Part shown: in pieces, positions 53,401-61,126 of the stretch
How the letters are laid out: every line of letters starts with the position of its first letter
Position numbering within the stretch: position 1 is the first letter of the stretch
NCBI GenBank assembly: GCA_028713995.1
Contig: JAQTNF010000004.1
Span: 1 to 64,000, forward strand
DNA from: Deltaproteobacteria bacterium
Lineage (GTDB): Bacteria; Myxococcota_A; Polyangia; JAAYKL01
DNA: 64,000 nucleotides
Reading direction: 5' to 3'
The notes under the pieces: model-generated
The model's input: the letters and a program-made list of their open reading frames with translations, nothing else
Databases searched by the model: none
Told to the model about the DNA's origin: nothing
Position numbers and translations under genes: made by a program

Positions 53401-56400
53401 AGGAGCGGGAGCTCGTCGAGCGCCAGTTCAAGGCGGAGACCCGCGCGACCGATGGAAATGGGGAAGAGGGCGGCGCATCGATTTCGCGGCGCCCGTGGTA
53501 CCCGAACCTGCTCTCGTGCACGCCGACGCTGGAGATGGGCATCGACATCGGCGACCTGTCGTCCACGGTCCTGTGCACCGTGCCGCCGACCCAGGCGAGT
53601 TACCTGCAGCGCATCGGGCGCGCTGGCCGGCGGGAAGGCAACTCGTTCGTGCTGACCGTCGCCAACGCCCGGCCGCACGACCTCTACTTCTACGCCGCGC
53701 CCGAGGAGATGATGGAGGGGGACGTTCTGCCTCCGGGCGTGTTCCTCGACGCCTCGGCCGTGCTCGAACGCCAGCTCACCGCCTTCTGCTTCGACCGCTG
53801 GGTGGCGAGCGAGGGCGACAAGGCCGTGCTCCCGGCGCACCTCAAAGACGTGCTCTCGCGCATCGGAGATCGCGGCGGCACCCACTTCCCGCACAACCTC
53901 CTCGCCTTCATCGAACGCGAGCAGCCGACCATCCTGCGCGAGTTCGACGAGATGTTTGCCGGCCGGATCAGCCCGACGACCCGGGCGCACCTGCGCGCCT
54001 TCCTCGTCGGCGACGAGGCGAACAAGGCCGGGCTCGGGTGGCGCCTGCTCGACACGTTCGCGCGGGAGAAGAAGCAGCTCGACAGCTTCCAGGCCAAGGC
54101 GCGGCAATTGAGCGCCGAGATCAAGAAGCTCGAAGCGAGCGAGACCAAACCCCAGGACTACGAAGATCGGCTTGGCAAGCTGGAGGACGAGAAGGAGGCG
54201 CTGCAGGGGCTCATCAACGGCATCAAGGGCAGCGGCAACAGCGCGTCCGGGCATGCGCCGGGACGCCAGACGCTCGAGTTCCTCACGGACGAAGGCCTCC
54301 TGCCCAACTACGCCTTCCCGGAGACCGCGGTGCGGCTCCGGTCGGTGATCTGGCGGCGCAAGAAGCGCGTCAGCTCCCAGGGGAGCAAGTACGACACCTG
54401 GACCTACGAGTACGCGCGGTCGCCGAGCAGCGCCCTCTCGGAGTTTGCGCCGCACGCCGATTTCTACGCCGGCGGCCGGCACGTCAAAATTGACCAGGTC
54501 GACGTGACGATGTCCGAGATCGAGACGTGGCGGTTCTGCGCCGCGTGCAACCACGCCCAGCGCGACGACATCGGCGAGAAGTCGTTCTCGTGTCCGGCGT
54601 GCGGCAGCACGGCCTGGGCGGATGACGAGCAGAAGCTTCGCCTGCTCCCGCTGAAACAGGTGTTCGCGAGCGCGCCGGATCGTGAGAGCCGCATCCGGGA
54701 TGAGCGTGACGAGCGGCAGCCACGCCACTTCCTGCGGCAAATCCTCGTCGACCACCACGATGTGGACCGGGAGGCTGCGTGGTCCCTCGACGAGCCATCG
54801 TTGCCGTTCGGATTCGAGCTCCTGCGGCGGGCCACGTTCCGAGAGCTCAACTTCGGCGTGAACATCGACCAGGGACCGAGGACCGACATCGCCGGGAAGA
54901 ATGCGGCGCGGCCGGGATTCCGAATTTGCACGCGCTGCGGCAAGGTCCAGCCCGACCACAGCCCGTCGGAGCACGCACCCGCCTGCCCGACCAAAACGCG
55001 CGGCGAGAAGGAGTCGGTCGAGCCGTGCCTCTACCTGTATCGGGAGTTCAGCTCTGAGGCGTTGCGATTCCTGCTGCCGATGGCGGATGTCGGTACTCGG
55101 CTGCAGCTGAACTCGTTCCTCGCCGCGTTACAGCTCGGGTTGCGGGAGCGCTTCGGCGGCAGCGTCGAGCACATCAAGACGACCGTGTACTCGGAGCCCG
55201 ACCGGGCGAGCTCACTGCGGCGGCAGTACCTCGTCCTGTTCGACAGCGTTCCCGGCGGCACCGGCTACGTGAAGCAGCTCGTGACCCCGCCTGCCGAGGG
55301 CGGCGTGCTCCCGATCCGCGAGGTGCTCGAGCTGGCGCGCAAGCGGATTGAGAGCTGCACGTGCTGGACCGATCCCGAACGCGACGGCTGCTACCGGTGC
55401 CTGCTCGCCTATAGGAACGCCAAGGAGATGGACGACACCTCCGCCCACGAGGCGGTGCAGCTCATCGGGAAGATCCTCTCCCGGTGGGACAAGCTCAAGC
55501 CGATCCCCTCCCTGGGCGACGTCTCGGTGAGCGGCTTGATGGACAGCGTGCTCGAGGCGCGGTTCATCGAGGCGCTGAAGCAGACCTCATACGGTGGACA
55601 TCCGAACCGCGTGAAGCACGCGGTGTTCCGCCAGAAGCCCTGTTACCACCTGACCGTCGGCGAGCAGGAGTGGTACGTCGAGCCGCAGTGCGACGTCGAC
55701 CACGCGGACAGCTTCGGCATCGTCTATCCCGTCGATTTCGTGCTGTGGCCCGCCGGGCACGCGACAGCCGAGAAGAGAGACCCGATTGCCGTTTTCCTCG
55801 ACGGTTTCGAGTTTCACAAGGGGCGCGTCGGGCTCGACATGTCGCAGCGGCAGCGGATGCTGGCGTCCGGGTCGTGGGACGTGTGGAGCCTTACCTGGTT
55901 CGACCTCGACGAGGCGCTTGGGACGCGGCGGCCGGACAACAAGCCAGTGAACCTGGTCCATGCGAACCTCCAGGAGTTGCGGGATCGATTGCAGGCGTTC
56001 GGGCTGGGCGCGTATCGCGATTGGGGCGAGCGCCCAATCTTCGACCTGTTCCTCGCGGACATCGGCGATGTCGCTCTCGTGCCCTGGAAGCAGCTGGGCG
56101 AAGGGATGCTCGCGAGCCGGATGACGCCGGCGCAGCCCGATAGCGGAACCGTCTGGGCGGCAGCTGTGAGACAGATGGCGCCGATGCCAGTTCGACCCTT
56201 GCTCGATATCGCGACGTGCAAGTTGCAGCTCGCGGACGACGGGGCTCTCAACCCCTGGGTGTCGGTCCACGCGGTGCACGACGGCCAGAACGTGAAACTT
56301 CTCGCGCAGCTCGACGACCGTCCCGATAACCGTGAGCAACCTGGGTTCCGGGAGGCGTGGAACGGATACCTGCGGCTGTTCCAGCTCCTCCGACAGGTTC

Positions 56401-56777
56401 CGGGCGGCTGGTTCTTCACGCGCACCGGGAACGAAGAGTTCGACAGCGTGCCGCTCATCCAGCTCCGGAGTGGTCCCGCGGAAGGTGCGCCTTGGTCGAC
56501 TCTCAACGTGGGGCGTGCGTTCGTGCCCCTGTGTGAGGAGCTCCAGAGCGCGGGCGTCGACAAGCCTGAGGTCGGTTTGGACATCCCGAATGCCGGAGGT
56601 GGCGTCTGGGCCGAGGGTGAGCTCGTCTGGGAGGATCGACGCATCGCGGTGACGGACAAGGCGCGCATCGGTGATGCCGTCGGCGAAGTGGCTTTGGGGT
56701 GGAAGGTGTTCGCGGTCGAGGATCTCGCGTCCATCGACCCACTGCTCGCAGCGTTGAAAACGGAAGGAGGCGCCTGA
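50418..56777 (+). CDS. Giant DEAD-box helicase with DUF1998 and nuclease-like C-terminal region
   Basis: The protein has 2119 residues, with the ATG at 50418 preceded by GAGG. Residues 95-103 are Walker A (ATGTGSGKT, Lys102) and 230-233 are DELH. Several Cys-rich ribbons occur (CRDC, CPFC, CAKC, CAAC-CPAC, CTRC). The second helicase half holds EMGIDIGD and RIGRAGR (about 1037-1072), with a coiled stretch near 1250. A DUF1998-type domain follows about residue 1550 with GGTGYVKQL and a Cys cluster CTCW-CYRC. Then a likely PD-(D/E)XK/Vsr-like region appears: VDFVLWP, FLDGFEFHKG, DMSQRQRML. It resembles Druantia DruE or a DrmA-DrmB fusion. Translation is coupled to the next gene. Confidence 0.85.
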   Translation: MIPSALTAQLQQGLADFLRYSFWSSTPGMEHVIEDLIDAPGGVTHGPYLSVKLPFASGSKRNFFTDVPLGFTPHAHQERAFERLGGKEKRSTLVATGTGSGKTECFLLPILQHCAETANEPGIKAILIYPMNALATDQAERIARLIYDNPKLRGRVTAGLYIGESKGKKRTAEEGMGPRHIVTDRDVMEKSPPHILLTNYKMLDLLMLRPWVQGIWRHNRRGDLRYLVVDELHTFDGAQGTDLACLIRRLKRLLQVDDGSLCCVGTSATLGGAGAKKQLLDYAGQVFGEPFDDGALIGESRLDAPGFLAGADATFTDEPDLSDLDALAAERYDDSETWLREQVRLWFGGVHETADPESWAVELGERLRCHAAFRALLGLLDGHVVGLGDAVQSLSRARTSWRQSPHLGRAALLSLLGLVSAARRRVEVSPGVFETTRFLDVRIQLWQREMARMVATVTQRPRLRFSDDLDKEQKREHLPLAQCRDCGAMGWGTRIDKNKPHVLRCEPSAFYSAFFRNDDRVVFLYPAAAIPPGDPVWESRRVRRVDSKNLVILQDDEEPGGEVVELVEVKNVRQTDSGPVLHRDCPFCDARESLALLGFRAATLTSAYIDQMFASRFNDERDKKVLAFSDSVQDAAHRAGFFSARTWHTNLRVGISRVLCDGHDGATLAELSDAFVRYWQKKLDPQTWIATFLAPNMNWLHDWDALQRDGKLPVGSDLPALVAKRLAFELVNEFGLQATIGRSLPRTKAATAYIDREKLDETCAMLLEPLRNEVPGLKGATLAQVRAFVLGVLHHLRLRGGILSAEIPEEYLKTAGDKTFMFNISPHLPSFAKTSRMFAFITDRPGKRRFDSWFESASKHSGWYERWLSRCFTHDAALGADAPSAYPPALAALTAKGLLAEIEAASKTRVWGIPESALCVTRDVVTVHCAKCDHRQVVARVEAEDWLSAPCATARCDGRYEVEEQTRPDYFGRLYAHGDLQRIYTAEHTGLLTREERELVERQFKAETRATDGNGEEGGASISRRPWYPNLLSCTPTLEMGIDIGDLSSTVLCTVPPTQASYLQRIGRAGRREGNSFVLTVANARPHDLYFYAAPEEMMEGDVLPPGVFLDASAVLERQLTAFCFDRWVASEGDKAVLPAHLKDVLSRIGDRGGTHFPHNLLAFIEREQPTILREFDEMFAGRISPTTRAHLRAFLVGDEANKAGLGWRLLDTFAREKKQLDSFQAKARQLSAEIKKLEASETKPQDYEDRLGKLEDEKEALQGLINGIKGSGNSASGHAPGRQTLEFLTDEGLLPNYAFPETAVRLRSVIWRRKKRVSSQGSKYDTWTYEYARSPSSALSEFAPHADFYAGGRHVKIDQVDVTMSEIETWRFCAACNHAQRDDIGEKSFSCPACGSTAWADDEQKLRLLPLKQVFASAPDRESRIRDERDERQPRHFLRQILVDHHDVDREAAWSLDEPSLPFGFELLRRATFRELNFGVNIDQGPRTDIAGKNAARPGFRICTRCGKVQPDHSPSEHAPACPTKTRGEKESVEPCLYLYREFSSEALRFLLPMADVGTRLQLNSFLAALQLGLRERFGGSVEHIKTTVYSEPDRASSLRRQYLVLFDSVPGGTGYVKQLVTPPAEGGVLPIREVLELARKRIESCTCWTDPERDGCYRCLLAYRNAKEMDDTSAHEAVQLIGKILSRWDKLKPIPSLGDVSVSGLMDSVLEARFIEALKQTSYGGHPNRVKHAVFRQKPCYHLTVGEQEWYVEPQCDVDHADSFGIVYPVDFVLWPAGHATAEKRDPIAVFLDGFEFHKGRVGLDMSQRQRMLASGSWDVWSLTWFDLDEALGTRRPDNKPVNLVHANLQELRDRLQAFGLGAYRDWGERPIFDLFLADIGDVALVPWKQLGEGMLASRMTPAQPDSGTVWAAAVRQMAPMPVRPLLDIATCKLQLADDGALNPWVSVHAVHDGQNVKLLAQLDDRPDNREQPGFREAWNGYLRLFQLLRQVPGGWFFTRTGNEEFDSVPLIQLRSGPAEGAPWSTLNVGRAFVPLCEELQSAGVDKPEVGLDIPNAGGGVWAEGELVWEDRRIAVTDKARIGDAVGEVALGWKVFAVEDLASIDPLLAALKTEGGA

Positions 56778-58891
56778 TGCCCCCCTTGAAAGAGGCGTTC
56801 CGGGTCGCGATCTTCGACGAGTTCCTCGACGCGTTCGCGAAGATCCCGCGGGCCCAGCAGAAGAAGGTCAACAAGTTCATCCGCATGTTCCGGGAGAACC
56901 CGACGAGCGGCGCGATCAACTATGAGGGGATCTCCTCATTCAGCGACCCGAACCTCAAGACCGTGCGCATCGACCAGGCGTACCGGGCCATCGTGCTCAA
57001 GCCGGAGACCGGCAACGTGTACGTGCTCCTGTGGGTGGACAACCACGACGCGGCGATGGCGTGGGCCAAGAACAAGCGCGTCGCCATCCACCCCGAGACC
57101 GGCTCGCTGCAGGTGCTCACTGTGCACGAAGGCGAGAGGCGACCTTCGCAGCCGCCGCCGGCCGGAACCAAGGCGTTGTTCGAGAAGATCCGAGACCGCG
57201 AGCTGCTGCGGCTCGGCGTGCCGACGGAACTCCTGCCGCAGGTACGCGAGGTTCACGATCAAGAGCAGCTCGACGGGCTGGAGTCGACCCTGCCGGCCGA
57301 GGCGTATGAAGCGCTCTTCTTCCTCGCCGAGGGCGAGCCGCTCGCGGACGTCGAGGAGGCGCTCGCCGTTGCCGACGTCACGAACGTGGACGTCAACGAC
57401 TTCGACGCTGCGCTCGACCGGGACGCCTCCAAGCGCCGGTTCGTGATCGTGGACAACGACGAGCTGCTCGAGTCGATGCTCGACGCGCCGATGGAGAAGT
57501 GGCGCATCTTCTTGCACCCGAACCAGCGGCAGCTCGTCAACCGGTCGTGGCCCGGACCGGTCCGCGTTCTGGGCGGCGCCGGCACCGGCAAGACCGTGGT
57601 CGCGATGCACCGGGCCGCGTACCTCGCCGAGAAGCTGTTCACGAAGATCGAGGATCGCATCCTGTTCACGACGTACACCGTGAACCTGGCGGCGGACATC
57701 GAGGCGAACCTGCGCAAGCTCATGTCTCCTGCAGCGCTGCGCCGCATCGAGGTGGTGAACCTGGATCGGTGGGTCGCCGGGCTCCTGCGACGGAGCGGAT
57801 ACGAGTACAAGGTGGCCTACTGGCCGACCGACAAGGGCCTCGCCGCCGCCTGGGACAAGGCGATGACGCTCGCGAACGAGGGCGCGTTCCCGAAGAACTT
57901 CTTCCGGGACGAGTGGGAGCTCGTCGTGCAGGCGCAGGGGTGCGCGCGCTGGGAGGACTACCAGGCGTCGTCGCGCTCGGGACGCAGCGTGCGGCTCTCG
58001 CGCAAGCAGCGCCAAGAGATCTGGCCGGTGTTCGAGGAGTACCGGAACCAGCTCGAGAAGCAGGGGTTGCGGGAGCCCGAAGATGCGATTCGGGACGCGA
58101 CCGCGCTGGTCAAGAGCGGCAAGGCCCAGGTGAGCTACCGCGCCATCGTCGTCGACGAGGCACAGGACATGAGCACCAACGCCTTCACGCTGCTCCGGCA
58201 GATCATCCCCGAGGAGCGGGCCGACGACCTTTTCATCGTCGGCGACGGGCACCAGCGGATCTACCGCCGACAGGTCGTGCTCGGGCGCGCGGGCATCAAC
58301 GTCCGCGGACGGCGCGGGCGGCGACTCCGCATCAACTACCGCACCACGGAGGAGATCCGGAGGTTCGCCGTGTCACTGCTCGAGGGCGTGCATGCCGACG
58401 ACCTCGACAACGGCGAGGACACCACCAAGGGCTACAAGTCGCTGATGCACGGCGAGGCACCGCACGTCGAGAGCTTCCCGACGCTCGACGCCGAGGTCGT
58501 GGCCATCGCCAAGTGGTTGAAGACCGGAAATCTCGAGCAGACGTGCCTCGTCGCGCGCACGAACGACTGGCGGGACAAGTACGCCGCCGCCCTCGAGAAG
58601 CGCGGCATCCCGGTATACGCGCTCAAGCGCTCCGAGGCCGAGGACACCTCCAAGCCGGGGCTGCGCGTCGCGACGATGCACCGGGTCAAGGGGCTCGAGT
58701 TCTCGCGCGTCGTCATCGCCGGCGTGAACGAGGGGCTCGTCCCGTCGAAGGACGCCATCGAGAAGTCCGCCGACGAGGCGGTTCGCTCCGAGGCCGAGGA
58801 TCGCGAACGTGCGCTGCTCTACGTCTCCACGACACGGGCCAAGAAGGATGTGCTGATCACCTCGTGTGGGAAGCCAAGCAAGTGGGTGTGA
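56777..58891 (+). CDS. RelE-like domain fused to a UvrD-type helicase
   Basis: The protein has 704 residues; the ATG at 56777 overlaps the giant helicase stop, with GGAGG seven bases upstream. The first 100 or so residues look like a RelE/ParE toxin fold: FLDAFAKIPRAQQKKVNKFI, then KTVRIDQAYRAIVLKPE and VYVLLWVDNHDAAMAWA. A linker follows, then an SF1 UvrD core: GGAGTGKT (Lys272), IVVDEAQDM, GDGHQRIYRR, MHRVKGLEFSRVVI and LLYVSTTRAKK. The toxin-like domain lacks an antitoxin gene. It may bind or cut nucleic acid at the helicase, or be an inactive protein-binding module. Fourth core member of the operon. Confidence 0.8.
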   Translation: MPPLKEAFRVAIFDEFLDAFAKIPRAQQKKVNKFIRMFRENPTSGAINYEGISSFSDPNLKTVRIDQAYRAIVLKPETGNVYVLLWVDNHDAAMAWAKNKRVAIHPETGSLQVLTVHEGERRPSQPPPAGTKALFEKIRDRELLRLGVPTELLPQVREVHDQEQLDGLESTLPAEAYEALFFLAEGEPLADVEEALAVADVTNVDVNDFDAALDRDASKRRFVIVDNDELLESMLDAPMEKWRIFLHPNQRQLVNRSWPGPVRVLGGAGTGKTVVAMHRAAYLAEKLFTKIEDRILFTTYTVNLAADIEANLRKLMSPAALRRIEVVNLDRWVAGLLRRSGYEYKVAYWPTDKGLAAAWDKAMTLANEGAFPKNFFRDEWELVVQAQGCARWEDYQASSRSGRSVRLSRKQRQEIWPVFEEYRNQLEKQGLREPEDAIRDATALVKSGKAQVSYRAIVVDEAQDMSTNAFTLLRQIIPEERADDLFIVGDGHQRIYRRQVVLGRAGINVRGRRGRRLRINYRTTEEIRRFAVSLLEGVHADDLDNGEDTTKGYKSLMHGEAPHVESFPTLDAEVVAIAKWLKTGNLEQTCLVARTNDWRDKYAAALEKRGIPVYALKRSEAEDTSKPGLRVATMHRVKGLEFSRVVIAGVNEGLVPSKDAIEKSADEAVRSEAEDRERALLYVSTTRAKKDVLITSCGKPSKWV

Positions 58892-58913
58892 CCGCAAGGA
58901 CATGGAGTTGCAC

Positions 58914-59447
58914 ATGAGAACTGCAGACCTTCTGGACATTCTCCGTGCCGAACGAGTCAAGGCAATCGCTAAAGAGCTGGGCGTGTCGACGACAAGCGCA
59001 AAGAAGAGTGATCTCGTCAAACGCATCGCTTTGTCTTTGGCGCACAGGACTAACAACCGGGGCGAGCGCCTAGGCTGGGAGAACGCCATTCCGGAACTGA
59101 TCGGCGCCATGACTGGAGAAGATGTCACCGATGTCTTTCGAGGCACTGAGTGGAAAGGCGATGACTTTACCTATGAAGCTATCGCAACAAGTATCGGCCG
59201 CGTCGGCGTGGACGAACGCAGACGACTTCTTGTGGACGTGGCGCTCGCTGAGCAAGGCATCGGTGGCAAGTCCATCGACGACATCTGTGGCGACGGCAAG
59301 TACGCCAACTGCTTCACGGTGGATGACGAGGGTGATGACGAAGAAGATTGGGAGAACGACTGTACTGAGGACGACGATGACGAAGGTCGTGACACTGTAC
59401 GAGTAGAATGCCCGGAGTGCTCAGGAAGTGGCAGGGATACCGCTTAA
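58914..59447 (+). CDS. Acidic protein with SAP-like N-terminus
   Basis: This 177-residue protein has an ATG at 58914 preceded by GGAG. The first 40 residues (LLDILRAERVKAIAKELGVS, then KKSDLVKRIAL) look like a SAP-type DNA-binding helix pair. The C-terminal third is extremely acidic (DDEGDDEEDWENDCTEDDDDEG) and ends with a CPEC pair. The acidic tail could mimic DNA or bind a basic partner. The gene is lower in GC than the upstream helicase genes and lies 22 bases after the UvrD-like stop, so it is probably the same transcript. Family not recognised. Confidence 0.6.
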   Translation: MRTADLLDILRAERVKAIAKELGVSTTSAKKSDLVKRIALSLAHRTNNRGERLGWENAIPELIGAMTGEDVTDVFRGTEWKGDDFTYEAIATSIGRVGVDERRRLLVDVALAEQGIGGKSIDDICGDGKYANCFTVDDEGDDEEDWENDCTEDDDDEGRDTVRVECPECSGSGRDTA

Positions 59448-59449
59448 GA

Positions 59450-60676
59450 ATGCCAACGATTAAATGCCATCTTTGCGGTGAAGAATTCAAGGCTTCGTTC
59501 TACGATTTCTGGACCTGCGGCGCTTGTGGGTTTGATTGCGGAATTCGTCTTCATGAGCACGCGCCGGACGAGATGGGAGAATTACTGGCGTTCTTCGAGA
59601 AGATTCGGGCGACTCGTTCGTTTGGTTCCTCTGGAAGCGTTCTTGCGCTTATGAAGACCCTTGAGAAGCCTGAGGACACCAAGGCGTTCAGCTCCTGCAT
59701 CGATACTTTACTTCTTTTCTTTGATTCGCTTGTTGTGCCCTCGATCACGATCGAGACGTTAGCGCGTGCTCTTGGGGACAAGAAACTCGAAGTTTATCAA
59801 CAGCACGGCTTGCTGAAATGTTCAGACATTAGCTTTGTGCAAGCTCAGGTCGGCGGTGTGGACGCTTTGGGAGGGGACAAGCAAAAAGCCTTGTTCAATC
59901 TCGATTTGATTGGCGATGCCTTGCCAGTCAACGCGGAAACCCAATACGGGCATTCGCGATACGAACTCGCGATGTCCTTGGCGAATCTTGAGCACGTGAT
60001 TCTGAATGAACTGGTCGATCTCCTTAAAGAACGCAATCTCTTCAATGCACATAGAATTGGAAACACGGAGATTGTTCGCCTCAGAGGTCGCGATTACGTC
60101 GACCGAGAACTCGCCCATTTGATTCCGTATCGGTTCTTGAGAAGTGAAGTTTTCTGTCATTTCTTCTCGTTCTCAATGCTTTACGATCAGCACTACGGCA
60201 TCGCGAATGTGTTGAAGGAAACGCGCTTCGTCCGCGGATGGGCAGAAGGTGGGTCCGAATATTCTCTTTTTCATCAATGGTTGCGCACGACCTCGTTTAC
60301 ACTGAAGGTTTTGGAGCCCTTACAGGTGCTTGAATTTCGGTCAAGGCACGGATCACTTACGGGCTTGGTTTCAGCGATTCAGAAGGAGGCCATAACGCGG
60401 CGGCAGAATCTTGGAGAGAGCGACCAAGCGCAGGCTTTTGGCAGGGAAATCGAAGAACGAATTCGTCATTTTCGGAAAGTTAAGGGCAAAGGACACGAAC
60501 GAAAGGCGATTTACCTGACAGGCCTTTTAAGCACCTTAGGGTCCCTTCTGAATGGGCCGCTGGGAGCGGTGATTGGTGGGATTGGCGGCACTATCGCAGC
60601 GGACTTAGCGTTGGAGTTCGACAGAAAAACCTCAGGGCCAATCGGCTTCGTGGTAGATGAGTTCCTCGCCAGTTAG
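59450..60676 (+). CDS. Zinc-ribbon protein with C-terminal glycine-zipper segment
   Basis: This 408-residue protein has an ATG at 59450, two bases after the previous stop; an ATG at 59408 would place 14 odd residues before the ribbon. An N-terminal treble of CHLC and CGAC pairs forms a zinc ribbon. A helical middle of about 300 residues is unrecognised. Near the end a hydrophobic Gly-rich stretch (LSTLGSLLNGPLGAVIGGIGG) resembles a membrane-inserting glycine zipper. GC is near 50%, the lowest of the operon. It could be a membrane effector, but nothing proves this. Confidence 0.6.
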   Translation: MPTIKCHLCGEEFKASFYDFWTCGACGFDCGIRLHEHAPDEMGELLAFFEKIRATRSFGSSGSVLALMKTLEKPEDTKAFSSCIDTLLLFFDSLVVPSITIETLARALGDKKLEVYQQHGLLKCSDISFVQAQVGGVDALGGDKQKALFNLDLIGDALPVNAETQYGHSRYELAMSLANLEHVILNELVDLLKERNLFNAHRIGNTEIVRLRGRDYVDRELAHLIPYRFLRSEVFCHFFSFSMLYDQHYGIANVLKETRFVRGWAEGGSEYSLFHQWLRTTSFTLKVLEPLQVLEFRSRHGSLTGLVSAIQKEAITRRQNLGESDQAQAFGREIEERIRHFRKVKGKGHERKAIYLTGLLSTLGSLLNGPLGAVIGGIGGTIAADLALEFDRKTSGPIGFVVDEFLAS

Positions 60677-60698
60677 AACAAGAGCGACTACGTAGCCT

Positions 60699-60995
60699 GA
60701 TCTCCGGGACACGTTACACCTGCGCCTGACCGGAGAAGACGTGCAGTTCAAGGACGAAGAGTTGAAGGCGGCGATCGGGCTGTTGGCCGGTCCCGGCGTG
60801 GTGTAGGAGCTGGCGTTCGGCAGTTGGGTGCTTCTCCAGCCGGAGCGCATCAACGCCTACGCGCAAGCCGTGATCCGGACGTTGCAGGCGGACGAGCACC
60901 AGCGCGGCTGCCTGATGGTGGAGCGGGTCTTGACCCCGCAGGGTCTCGCGCACGAGCGGCGAGGTGGTTGGGGACGGGAGTACTGCTCTCCTTGA
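60699..60995 (+). pseudogene. Broken gene remnant at the island edge
   Basis: The plus-strand frame reads TGEDVQFKDEELKAAIGLLAGPGVV, then a TAG at 60804, then ELAFGSWVLLQPERINAYAQ and RTLQADEHQRGCL, ending at a TGA at 60993-60995. It has protein-like composition but no start, an in-frame stop and an apparent frameshift near 60720. It is probably an internal fragment of a larger gene; I think of the large multidomain signalling NTPases but would not name a family. It may mark an old deletion or insertion boundary. Confidence 0.5.
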
Positions 60996-61126
60996 ACCGG
61001 TTGCTCACCCCATAGGACAGGCCTTGTCCGGCCTTGCCCCTATACTGTCGAAGACGTCGGCACAGTTCCCGCGAGAGCGGCAGCGTGCTACCAGTGGAGA
61101 GCATCGGCAAGAGAAAGAGGGGCATC

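Larger units (their letters stand above)
30706..60995. other. Defence island between tRNA-Asn and a broken gene remnant
   Basis: Between tRNA-Asn and the remnant near 60995 nearly every gene is of defence type. They fall in three transcription units: a stand-alone PD-(D/E)XK-like gene, a minus-strand Wadjet-DUF4365 operon, and a plus-strand helicase/methylase operon. GC is visibly lower in 31049-34206, in part of the methylase gene, in the HNH gene and in 58914-60676. No integrase, transposase or clear duplicated tRNA end was found, so it is an island by content and composition, not a proven mobile element. Confidence 0.6.

Noticed and set aside
30740..60995. CRISPR array or cas genes in the defence island
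   Set aside because: No regularly spaced repeats seen, and no cas1/cas2-like gene.
60990..61005. Possible attachment-site copy of the tRNA-Asn 3' end (GAACCGG)
   Set aside because: Only AACCGG matches; too short to support an attachment repeat.
61018..61046. TATACT promoter before the AddB-like gene
   Set aside because: A good -10 but no -35 at 16-18 bases upstream; not listed as a feature.
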